This document shows, one piece after another, positions 21,329-27,935 of a stretch of DNA of 27,935 nt. Position numbers and translations under genes: made by a program. Each line of letters begins with the position of its first letter. Position 1 is the first letter of the stretch. The notes below the pieces were generated by a model, which made no database searches, had not been told where the DNA came from, and saw only the letters and a program-made list of their open reading frames with translations. This DNA is from AC-32 sp035473395 (GTDB lineage Bacteria; Actinomycetota; Thermoleophilia; Gaiellales; Gaiellaceae): positions 1-27,935 of the forward strand of contig DATIOF010000152.1 in the NCBI GenBank assembly GCA_035473395.1, written 5' to 3'.

Positions 21329-21856
21329 ATGCAAAACCCCCCGAACGTCCCTGCTCCAGATGGCCGCAGCCCGCACGGGCTGGCTCGAGCCGCCGCTCCG
21401 ATCGCCCTCGCAATCGCCTCCCTGGCCGCCGGCGCGCTCTGGCTGAGCGCGGGTGGCGGGACCAGCGGCGCCGATGCCGCGTCTCCGGTCACGCTCTCCC
21501 CGCACGGCGCTGCCGTCGAAGTCGCGCGAGTCGGTACGAGCGCTTCTACACCGTCCGCCGAGACGGTGGCTCACTCGCCGCGTGAAGCGGCCCGCCACGC
21601 CAGGCCCGGGGCCGTCGCCTCCACGCCGAGGAGTCGGCCCTCGCCTGCGCGCCCGCGCCCCGGAAGCCCGTCCATTGAATCGCCGAAACCGAAGCCACAG
21701 CCGCAGCCGCCGTCGACGCCTGCACCGCAGCAAGAAGCCGCACCGCCGCCTCCGCCCCCTCCGCCGCCGCCCGCCGAGCTTCCGCTACTCCAGCTGCCCA
21801 CGCTGCCGTCGGTGCCGCCGGTGCCGGAGCTCCCGAACCTTCCGGTCACGCCATGA
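21329..21856 (+). CDS. Proline-rich single-pass membrane protein
   Basis: A 175-residue protein from ATG 21329 (GTG 21323 would add two residues). A short N-terminal segment, one membrane helix at about 22-42 (APIALAIASLAAGALWL), then a low-complexity exterior with a ten-proline run and an ending of LP-spaced repeats (LPLLQLPTLPSVPPVPELP). Its stop overlaps the ATG of the ECF sigma factor (ATGA). That sigma factor also has a membrane helix and an LPPV-rich tail, so the two probably act together. There is no zinc-binding anti-sigma domain and almost no cytoplasmic part, so an ordinary anti-sigma factor is unlikely. Confidence 0.7.
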   Translation: MQNPPNVPAPDGRSPHGLARAAAPIALAIASLAAGALWLSAGGGTSGADAASPVTLSPHGAAVEVARVGTSASTPSAETVAHSPREAARHARPGAVASTPRSRPSPARPRPGSPSIESPKPKPQPQPPSTPAPQQEAAPPPPPPPPPPAELPLLQLPTLPSVPPVPELPNLPVTP

Positions 21857-22899
21857 GCGCCGTACTCGGCGTCTCCCGCGAGACCCAGGGCGCCGGCGAG
21901 CGCACAGCCGACCTGTATGCCCGCCACGGCCAGCGCGTCTACAGCTTCTGCCGCGGCCGCCTCCGCCACACCGAGGAGGCCCAGGACGCCGCCCAGACCG
22001 CCTTCCTCTACGCGCTGGCGTCGATGAAGCGCGGAGTGATCCCGCGGAACGAGCTCGCGTGGCTGTTGACGATCGCCGACAACGTCTGCCGTTCGTCGAG
22101 GCGCACGCTCGGCCGCCGGCTCGCACACGTCGCCAATGCGGACGTCGACGAGCTCGAGGCAGCCGCCCCGTCGCTGAACGCCGAGACGCGCGAGGAGATC
22201 GCCGAGCTCAGGGCCGCGCTCGCACAGTTGCCCGACCGCCAGCGCCAGGCGATTCTCCTGCGCGAGTGGCAGGGGCTGAGCTACGCCGACATCGCCGATC
22301 AGCTCGGCGTCTCGCTCGCCGCGGTCGAGACGCTGCTCTTCCGCTCACGCCGGTCGCTGACCCGCCGCCTGAAGGGTTCGCGGGCGCGACTTGGCGTGCT
22401 CGACCTCGCCTCCGGCGCCTCGCTGCTGCGCTCCTTGCTCGGCGGGACCGCCGGCAAGGCAGCCGTCGGAGCCGCTGCGGTAGCGGTCGTGGCCGTGCCG
22501 GTCGCCAGGCACGAGCTCGCCATGCCCGCTGCACGACCCGCTGCCACGCCTGCTGTGCAGAGCCTGCACGCCGCTCCGGCTCGGGCCGCCGCGACGGGTA
22601 CGCACAAGCGAGCGGTTCCTCGGTCCGCACCGACCCGTGCCATCACCGTGCGTCGCAGCGCCGTCCTCAGACCGCGATCGGTTCGTCCGACTGCCGCTCC
22701 GGCAACTGCGCCCGCACCGACGGTTCCCACCGGAGAGGCCGCTCCACCTGCTCCGGTGCCGACCCAGGTGCAGACCCCCGCACCCCCGACGCTCCCACCG
22801 GTCTCGCTTCCACCGGTCTCGCTCCCACCCGTCACGCTCCCGCCGGTCACCGTCCCGCTCCCACCGGTCGTGAGCAACCTGCCGCTTCCGGGCCCCTAG
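21853..22899 (+). CDS. Membrane-anchored ECF sigma factor with proline-rich C-terminal tail
   Basis: A 348-residue ECF sigma factor. Region 2 is about 18-85 (LYARHGQRVYSFCRGRLRHT, AQDAAQTAFLYAL, LLTIADNVCRSSRR). Region 4 is about 116-172 (LAQLPDRQRQAILLREWQGL, SYADIADQLGVSLAAVETLL). A membrane helix follows at about 202-218 (KAAVGAAAVAVVAVPVA), then a 130-residue Ala/Pro/Thr-rich tail ending in tandem LPPV(S/T) repeats. Sigma regions face the cytoplasm and the tail would lie outside, so the protein could sense an external cue itself or be held inactive at the membrane until released. Co-translated with the proline-rich protein upstream; its stop shares CTAG with the convergent SDR gene. Regulon unknown. 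Confidence 0.9.
   Translation: MSAVLGVSRETQGAGERTADLYARHGQRVYSFCRGRLRHTEEAQDAAQTAFLYALASMKRGVIPRNELAWLLTIADNVCRSSRRTLGRRLAHVANADVDELEAAAPSLNAETREEIAELRAALAQLPDRQRQAILLREWQGLSYADIADQLGVSLAAVETLLFRSRRSLTRRLKGSRARLGVLDLASGASLLRSLLGGTAGKAAVGAAAVAVVAVPVARHELAMPAARPAATPAVQSLHAAPARAAATGTHKRAVPRSAPTRAITVRRSAVLRPRSVRPTAAPATAPAPTVPTGEAAPPAPVPTQVQTPAPPTLPPVSLPPVSLPPVTLPPVTVPLPPVVSNLPLPGP
22792..22872 (+). repeat. Tandem 15-base repeat encoding LPPVS/LPPVT
   Basis: Four consecutive copies of a 15-base unit of the form CTCCCACCGGTCTCG (22792-22851), a six-base interruption, and a fifth copy (22858-22872) at the 3' end of the sigma factor gene. Each encodes LPPV plus a variable residue. Copies differ by one to four bases, indicating slippage-prone origin followed by drift. 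Confidence 0.85.
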
Positions 22900-23666
22900 T
22901 CCGGCGTCACGTAAGCGGCGGTCAGGCCGCCGTCGACCAGGAAGGTCGTCCCGGTGACGTACGAGGACTCGTCGCTCGCCAGGAACAGCGCCGCGTTCAC
23001 GATCTCGCGCGGTTTCGCCAGCCTCCCGGTCGGCCAGTGCCTGCGCCTGCGGTCGAGCGCTGCCGGATCGTCGCCGTAGATCGAGAGCAGGAGCGGGGTC
23101 TCGACCGGGCCCGGGCAGAGCGCGTTCACCCGCACTCCCTCGCGGGCGAACTGCACGGCGAGCTCGCGGCTCATCGCGAGCACCGCGCCCTTCGAAGCGG
23201 TGTAGGAGATTTGCGAGGTAGCGGCCCCGACGATCGCCACGAACGAGGCGACGTTGATCACCGAGCCGCCGCCGCGCTTGAGCAGCTGCGGGATGCCGTG
23301 CTTGCAGCAGAGGAAGACACCCTTCGCGTTGATGTCCTGCACCCGCTGCCACGCCTCCACGCTCGTCTCGAGCACCGACGCGTCGTCGCCGGGCGAGATG
23401 CCGGCGTTGTTGTAGAGCACGTCGACGCCGCCAAAGCGCTCGGACGTCTCGGCGTACATGCGGGCAACTCCCTCTTCGTCGGCGACGTCGACCTCCACCG
23501 AGAAAGCCTCGCCCGGGCAAAGCGAGACCGTCTCTTCCGCCGCCAGCGCGTTCACGTCCGCGACGCAGATGCCGGCTCCTTCGCCGCTGAAGAGGATCGC
23601 CGCCTCGCGGCCCATGCCGCCGCCCGCACCCGTGATCACCGCCACCTTGTCGTCGAGTCGTCCCAT
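22896..23666 (-). CDS. Short-chain dehydrogenase/reductase
   Basis: A 256-residue classical SDR using NAD(P). TGAGGGMG (12-19) binds the cofactor, NNAG lies at 86-89, the catalytic Ser141, Tyr155 and Lys159 are in NVASF and SYTASKG, and the dimer-interface region ends DGGLTAAY. Asp37 after the second strand (VADVN) suggests NAD preference. It is last in a leftward operon after the glutamine-synthetase-like and aldehyde dehydrogenase genes, with its ATG overlapping the ALDH stop. Substrate likely an alcohol or keto intermediate of the same pathway, by association only. Confidence 0.92.
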   Translation of the reverse strand: MGRLDDKVAVITGAGGGMGREAAILFSGEGAGICVADVNALAAEETVSLCPGEAFSVEVDVADEEGVARMYAETSERFGGVDVLYNNAGISPGDDASVLETSVEAWQRVQDINAKGVFLCCKHGIPQLLKRGGGSVINVASFVAIVGAATSQISYTASKGAVLAMSRELAVQFAREGVRVNALCPGPVETPLLLSIYGDDPAALDRRRRHWPTGRLAKPREIVNAALFLASDESSYVTGTTFLVDGGLTAAYVTPD

Positions 23667-25018
23667 CAGCTCTCCGTGGAAAAGAAGACGGTCTTGACCT
23701 CCGAGTAGCCGTCCAGCGCCTGCATCCCGAGCTCACGGCCGAAGCCCGACTGCTTGAACCCGCCGAACGGCGTCTGCACGCGCACGGAGCTGTTCGAGTT
23801 GACGGAGATGACTCCCGTCTCGAGCGCACGCGACACGCGCAGGGCCCGGGCGCCGTCTCGCGTCCAGATCGAGCCCGAGAGCCCATAGGGCGTGTCGTTC
23901 GCGATCCGGATCGCCTCGGCCTCGTCGGAAAACGGAATCACCGCCGCCACGGGCCCGAAGACCTCCTCGCGAGCAACGCGGTCGTCGTTCGTCGCCTGCA
24001 CCAGGGTGCACGGGAACCAGTACCCAGGGCCGGCGGGCGCCTCGCCGCGGAAGAGCGGCTCGCCCTCGACGAACGACGAGACCGTCTCCCGGTGCGCCGC
24101 CGAGATCAGCGGCCCCATCTCGGTGCTCTCCTCGGCCGGGTCTCCTACCTTGACCCCGCGGGTCGCGGCGACCAGGAGCTCGAGGAACCGGTCGTAGACG
24201 GAGCGCTGCACGAGGATCCGCGAGCGCGCGCAGCAGTCCTGGCCGGCGTTGTCGAAGACCGCGTACGGGGCCGCGCCGGCTGCTCGCTCCAGATCGGCGT
24301 CCTCGAAGACGACGTTCGCCGACTTGCCGCCGAGCTCGAGCGTGACGCGCTTGATCGTGGACGCCGCGCCACGCATCACCTCGCGGCCGACTTCGGTCGA
24401 GCCGGTGAAGGCGATCTTGGCCACGTCTGGATGCTCGACCAGTCGCTGCCCGACCACGGAGCCCGGCCCTACCACGACGTTTAGTACGCCCTCCGGGATC
24501 CCGGCCTCGAGCGCCAGCTCGGCAAGCCGCAAGGCCGAGAGCGGCGTCAGCTCGGCCGGCTTGAGCACGACGGTGTTCCCGCAGGCGAGCGCCGGGCCGA
24601 GCTTCCAGCTCGCGATGTTGAGCGGGAAGTTCCAGGGCACGATCAGCCCGACGACGCCGAGCGCCTCCCGGAACGTGGCGGCGACGCCGCCGGACGCCGG
24701 GATCGTCTCGCCGAAATGCTTGTCGACCGCGCCGGCGTAGTAGTGGAAGACCTGGGCGACCATGCCGATCTCGCCGCGGGCCCCGGCGATCGGCTTGCCG
24801 ACGTTCTCCGACTCGATGCGGGACAGCTCCTCGGCGCGGTCTTCGACGAGCCCGGCGAGCGTGCGCAGCAGCCGTGCCCGGTCCTGCGGCGCCAGGTCCC
24901 GCCAGGCCGGAAAGGCAGCCTTCGCCCTGGCGACCGCCTCGTCCGTCTCCCTTTCGCCGGCCTGCGCCAGCTCCGCGATCGGCCGCTCGGTCGCGGGATT
25001 GAGGACGGTGAGCGTCAT
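23666..25018 (-). CDS. Aldehyde dehydrogenase (possible gamma-glutamyl-aminobutyraldehyde type)
   Basis: A 450-residue NAD(P)-dependent aldehyde dehydrogenase. Catalytic Glu228 is in LELGGKS and the nucleophile Cys262 in GQDCCARSR. VPWNFPLN (127-134), FTGSTEVG (204-211) and EEVFGPV are also typical. It is somewhat shorter than the usual 480-490 residues. It begins in the stop of the glutamine-synthetase-like gene and ends in the SDR start, so the three are co-translated. With a GlnA-like ligase upstream and an amino acid/amine permease divergent, the best fit is the PuuC step of a gamma-glutamylated amine pathway, but general amine or sugar aldehydes cannot be excluded. Confidence 0.92.
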   Translation of the reverse strand: MTLTVLNPATERPIAELAQAGERETDEAVARAKAAFPAWRDLAPQDRARLLRTLAGLVEDRAEELSRIESENVGKPIAGARGEIGMVAQVFHYYAGAVDKHFGETIPASGGVAATFREALGVVGLIVPWNFPLNIASWKLGPALACGNTVVLKPAELTPLSALRLAELALEAGIPEGVLNVVVGPGSVVGQRLVEHPDVAKIAFTGSTEVGREVMRGAASTIKRVTLELGGKSANVVFEDADLERAAGAAPYAVFDNAGQDCCARSRILVQRSVYDRFLELLVAATRGVKVGDPAEESTEMGPLISAAHRETVSSFVEGEPLFRGEAPAGPGYWFPCTLVQATNDDRVAREEVFGPVAAVIPFSDEAEAIRIANDTPYGLSGSIWTRDGARALRVSRALETGVISVNSNSSVRVQTPFGGFKQSGFGRELGMQALDGYSEVKTVFFSTES

Positions 25019-26349
25019 CCCCGCTCGAACAGCCGCTCGCGCTCGTAGCCCGTGACGACCTCGTCGAAGAGACGTTGCTCGGTGCGCGCGTAGTTCAGGT
25101 AGTGGTCGACCACCTCGTCGCCGAAGGCCGCCCGGGCCATCGTCCCCGACTCGAGCGCGGCGATCGCCCGGTTCATGGTGGCGGGAAAGCGCTCGACGTT
25201 GGACTCGTAGGCATTGCCTTCGACGGCGGGTGGCGGCTCGAGCCCCTGCTCGATCCCGTGAAGCCCCGCCGCGATCAGGGCGGCGAAGGCGAGGTACGGG
25301 TTGACGTCGGCGCCCGGGATGCGCGTCTCGACGCGGAGGGCGGAACCGTGGCCCACCACGCGGAAGCCGCAGGTGCGGTTGTCACGGCCCCAGGCGAGCG
25401 TGGTCGGCGCCCAGCTCGCAGCCATGAAGCGCTTGTACGAGTTGATCGTCGGCGCGAGGAACACGGCCAGCTCGCCGGCGTGCGCGATCTGGCCCGCGAG
25501 GTAGTGCCGAAACACGTCCGACTCGCCGGCGAACGCGCTCTCCTCCCCACGCCAGAGGCTGGAGTGGATGTGGCACGAGGAGCCAACTTCGGTGTGGTAC
25601 GGCTTGGCCATGAAGGTGATCGAGCAGCCGCGCTGGTACGCGATCTCCTTGGCGCCGTTCTTGTAGACGACGTGGTCGTCGGCGGTTCGCAGCGCGCCCG
25701 CGTAGCGGAAGTTGATCTCGTGCTGGCCCGGCCCCGCTTCGCCCTTCGAGTTCTCGACGACGAGCCCCGCGCCTTTCATCCCGTTCCGGATCTCGCGGAT
25801 CAGCGGCTCGTCGTAGGACGTCGCGAGCACGTGGTAGTCGAGGATGTACGGCACCGAGGGCGTCAGGTCGCGGTAGTGCAGCGCGTGAGCCTCGGCGTAG
25901 CTCTCGCGGAAGAGGAAGAACTCGAGCTCCGAGCCGACCATCGGCGAGAAGCCCAGCGCCTCTGCCTTCTCGACCTGGGCGCGCAGCACCTGGCGTGGCG
26001 ACGGCCCCACGGGCGAGCCGTCGTGCCATAGGACGTCGCAGAGGACGAGCGCCGTTGCCTCGAGCCACGGGATCCTGCGCAGCGAGTCGAGGTCCGGGGT
26101 GAGCCCGAAGTCCCCGTAGCCACGCTCCCAGCCGGCGATCTCGTACCCGGGAACCGGATCCATCTCCATCTCGAGCGCGAGCAGGTAGTTGCAGCTTTCG
26201 ACCGGGTGCCCGGCCTCGAGCTCCTCCAGAAAGAACTCGCCGTCGACCCGCTTGCCCATCAGGCGGCCCTGCATGTCGGTGAACGCGACGACGACCGTGT
26301 CGATCGCGCCGCTCTCGACCTCGCCCCGCAGCTCGTCCAAGGAGAGCAC
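25015..26349 (-). CDS. Glutamine synthetase-like gamma-glutamyl ligase (PuuA/GlnA-like)
   Basis: A 444-residue enzyme of the glutamine synthetase superfamily that ATP-dependently joins glutamate to ammonia or an amine. Visible sites: GSELEFFLF (metal-binding Glu), EAGPGQHEINFRYA, SSCHIHSSL, TLAWGRDNRTCGFRVV and the glutamate-binding ETRIPGADVNPYLAF. The EAGPGQHE motif is like gamma-glutamylpolyamine synthetases rather than the NGSGMH of true nitrogen-assimilating enzymes. Start set at GTG 26349 (SD AGAGGA 7 bases upstream). An in-frame ATG at 26415 is rejected because it would overlap the permease promoter. First gene of an operon with ALDH and SDR. Confidence 0.88.
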   Translation of the reverse strand: MLSLDELRGEVESGAIDTVVVAFTDMQGRLMGKRVDGEFFLEELEAGHPVESCNYLLALEMEMDPVPGYEIAGWERGYGDFGLTPDLDSLRRIPWLEATALVLCDVLWHDGSPVGPSPRQVLRAQVEKAEALGFSPMVGSELEFFLFRESYAEAHALHYRDLTPSVPYILDYHVLATSYDEPLIREIRNGMKGAGLVVENSKGEAGPGQHEINFRYAGALRTADDHVVYKNGAKEIAYQRGCSITFMAKPYHTEVGSSCHIHSSLWRGEESAFAGESDVFRHYLAGQIAHAGELAVFLAPTINSYKRFMAASWAPTTLAWGRDNRTCGFRVVGHGSALRVETRIPGADVNPYLAFAALIAAGLHGIEQGLEPPPAVEGNAYESNVERFPATMNRAIAALESGTMARAAFGDEVVDHYLNYARTEQRLFDEVVTGYERERLFERG

Positions 26350-26378
26350 GTGAGAATCCTCTACGAAATCCCGGCGAC

Positions 26379-26409
26379 TTGACACCGGCTCATGCAGGGC
26401 GGGTAAATA
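26379..26409 (+). promoter_or_regulatory. Promoter of the amine/amino acid permease gene
   Basis: TTGACA (26379-26384) and GTAAAT/TAAATA (26403-26409) separated by 18-19 bases. Start of transcription would be near 26415, leaving an 18-base leader with GGGAGGA before ATG 26433. Confidence 0.55.
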
Positions 26410-26432
26410 GCCCATTCAACGTGGGAGGAACG

Positions 26433-27935
26433 ATGAGTAGCGGACCCTCGGCGACCGACGAAGGTCTCCTCAGCGACCGGGAGCAACTCCACAAGCTCGG
26501 CTATGCGCAGGAGCTGTTCCGCTCGATGGGCGGCTTTCAGAACTTCGCCATCTCGTTCACGATCATCTCGATCCTGGCCGGGTGCCTGACGTCCTACTAC
26601 ATCGCGTTTGGCCAGGGCGGGCCGATCGCGGTCACGTGGGGCTGGCTGATCGTCGGCGCCTTCTGCATCATCGTCTCGCTCGCCATGGGTGAGATCGCGT
26701 CGACGTACCCCACGGCGGGCGGGCTCTACTTCTGGTCATCGAAGCTGGGAAGCCCCGGCTGGGGCTGGTTCACCGGCTGGTTCAACCTGGTCGGCCAGAT
26801 CGCCGTCACCGCCTCGATCGGCTACGGCTGTGCGATCTTCATGACCGCCTGGCTGAACCTGATCACATCAGGCCACTACGGAAACTCGTTCAGGTGGATT
26901 CTCTTCACCTACGCGTTGATCATGCTCGCGGCCGGGCTGATCAACATGTTCAAGGTGTCGATCACTGCCACCTTGAACGCCTTCTCGGCGTGGTGGCACA
27001 TGGTCGGCGTGCTCGTGATCGTCGGCGTCCTGATCGTCGTTCCCGACCACCACCAGTCGATCGGGTACGTCTTCGGCAAGACGATCAACACCTCGGGCTT
27101 CGGTGGAGGCACGACGCACGGGATCGTCTTCTTCTACGTGTTCCTGACCGGCCTGCTGATGGCGCAGTACACGATCACCGGCTACGACGCCTCGGCGCAC
27201 ATGAGCGAGGAGACCAGGATGGCCTCGGTCGGCGCCGCCTGGGGCATGGTCATGTCCGTGGTCGTCTCGGTGATCTTCGGGTTCGTCCTGCTCGTCGCCG
27301 TGACGTTCGCCATCCCGAGCACGAGCGGGGCGATCACCAACATCGGCAACATCATCCCCTGGATCTGGGAGACGTCGATGTCCCGACGCTGGGCCGAGTT
27401 CCTGCTCTTCATCGCGATCGTCGCCCAGACGTTCTGCACGATCGCGTCGGTCACCTCCGCGTCGCGGATGATGTTCGCATTCTCGCGCGACCGCGCGGTG
27501 CCCGGGCACCAGCTGTGGAGCCGGGTCTCGAAGGTCGACCGAATCCCGATCTACTCGGTCTGGGCGATCTGCGTAGTCGCGTTCGTGATCGAGATCCCGA
27601 CGCTGTCGTATGGGCTGACGGGCTACTACTGCTCCACGTCGGTGGCGGTGATCGGGCTCTACGTCGCGTTCGTCTTGCCGATCATCCTGCGGCTCAGGGC
27701 CGGCGAGAGGTTCGAGCGGGGCGCCTGGCACCTCGGCAGGCACTACGTCTGGATCGACTGGCTCGCCATCCTCTGGATCGCGTTCATCTGCGTCGTGTTC
27801 ATGCTGCCGTTCGCGTACGCAGGCGTGCCGTGGAACAAGGGATTCGACTGGAACCTCTTCAACTACACGATCCTGACGGTCGGCGCGACCTTCCTCCTCT
27901 TCGGCGGCTGGTACCTGTTCTCGGCGCGAAAGTGG
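26433..27935 (+). CDS. APC-superfamily amino acid/amine permease, 3' end outside the window
   Basis: 501 codons of a membrane permease, open to the window edge. It opens with a polar N-terminus (LLSDREQLHKLGYAQELFRS), then MGGFQNFAISFTIISILAG, a pattern of the ACT family (TC 2.A.3.4; GABA, choline and amine permeases). About a dozen hydrophobic helices follow, with GEIASTYPTAGGLYFW in helix 3 and GYDASAHMSEET in the middle. A strong Shine-Dalgarno (GGGAGGA) precedes ATG 26433. Divergent from the GlnA-like/ALDH/SDR operon, which suggests it imports the substrate of that operon. C-terminal end not seen. Confidence 0.93.
   Translation, partial: MSSGPSATDEGLLSDREQLHKLGYAQELFRSMGGFQNFAISFTIISILAGCLTSYYIAFGQGGPIAVTWGWLIVGAFCIIVSLAMGEIASTYPTAGGLYFWSSKLGSPGWGWFTGWFNLVGQIAVTASIGYGCAIFMTAWLNLITSGHYGNSFRWILFTYALIMLAAGLINMFKVSITATLNAFSAWWHMVGVLVIVGVLIVVPDHHQSIGYVFGKTINTSGFGGGTTHGIVFFYVFLTGLLMAQYTITGYDASAHMSEETRMASVGAAWGMVMSVVVSVIFGFVLLVAVTFAIPSTSGAITNIGNIIPWIWETSMSRRWAEFLLFIAIVAQTFCTIASVTSASRMMFAFSRDRAVPGHQLWSRVSKVDRIPIYSVWAICVVAFVIEIPTLSYGLTGYYCSTSVAVIGLYVAFVLPIILRLRAGERFERGAWHLGRHYVWIDWLAILWIAFICVVFMLPFAYAGVPWNKGFDWNLFNYTILTVGATFLLFGGWYLFSARKW

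Noticed and set aside
21740..21775. CCG/CCT-rich run as a CRISPR-like or satellite repeat
   Set aside because: It is simply in-frame polyproline coding sequence; there are no spacers or regular repeat units.
26350..26415. Upstream ATG giving the GlnA-like protein 22 more residues
   Set aside because: It would begin 17 bases from the divergent permease ATG and run across that gene's promoter; GTG 26349 has a good SD (AGAGGA) and matches the family N-terminus better.

Overview
This 27.9 kb window is high-GC bacterial DNA with dense, mostly end-overlapping genes. GC-rich third positions, leaderless promoters of TANNNT-N6-8-ATG form and the gene families point to an actinobacterium. A Thermoleophilia-like lineage (Gaiellales/Solirubrobacterales relatives) is my inference and was not tested. 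No rRNA, tRNA, CRISPR array, insertion sequence or phage gene was seen. The clearest mark of accessory biology is regulatory.

Left part (1-9.2 kb). A leftward pair (M42 aminopeptidase, then a thiolase cut by the window edge) diverges from a complete tryptophan operon: trpL-trpE-trpG-trpD-trpC/F fusion-trpB-methyltransferase-trpA-small membrane protein. Every junction from trpE onward overlaps by 1-7 bases. A 21-residue leader peptide with three Trp codons, probably leaderless, precedes a terminator hairpin just upstream of trpE, so transcription attenuation is likely. A class I methyltransferase sits between trpB and trpA, and several Trp enzymes are shorter than usual (TrpE, the TrpF half, TrpA).

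Middle part (9.2-18.6 kb). A cell-wall neighbourhood comes first: an RmlC-like cupin and an M15 peptidase run leftward, and an L,D-transpeptidase coupled to a response regulator with a degenerate receiver runs rightward. Next is a compact ECF sigma regulon. A sigma factor with a SnoaL-like C-terminal domain, a small STAS protein and a 14-TM exporter (followed by a flavin reductase) all carry the same promoter, CGATGAGTT-N14-CGTCT, identical at all 14 defined positions. A blue-copper lipoprotein and a MarR regulator divergent from a second 14-TM exporter follow, then two small proteins, one of them membrane-anchored.

Right part (18.2-27.9 kb). Surface and secreted proteins: a zinc-ribbon membrane protein coupled to an Ig-like secreted protein, and a secreted subtilisin. 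Next is a pair of proline-rich membrane proteins, the second being an ECF sigma factor with its own transmembrane segment and a long proline-rich tail. The last block encodes a glutamine-synthetase-like ligase, an aldehyde dehydrogenase and an SDR, divergent from an APC permease that runs off the window. It resembles uptake and gamma-glutamylation-based breakdown of a polyamine or other amine.

The best candidates for something new are the three-promoter ECF/STAS/exporter module, the membrane-anchored proline-rich sigma factor with its proline-rich partner, and the trp operon with its leaderless attenuator and embedded methyltransferase.
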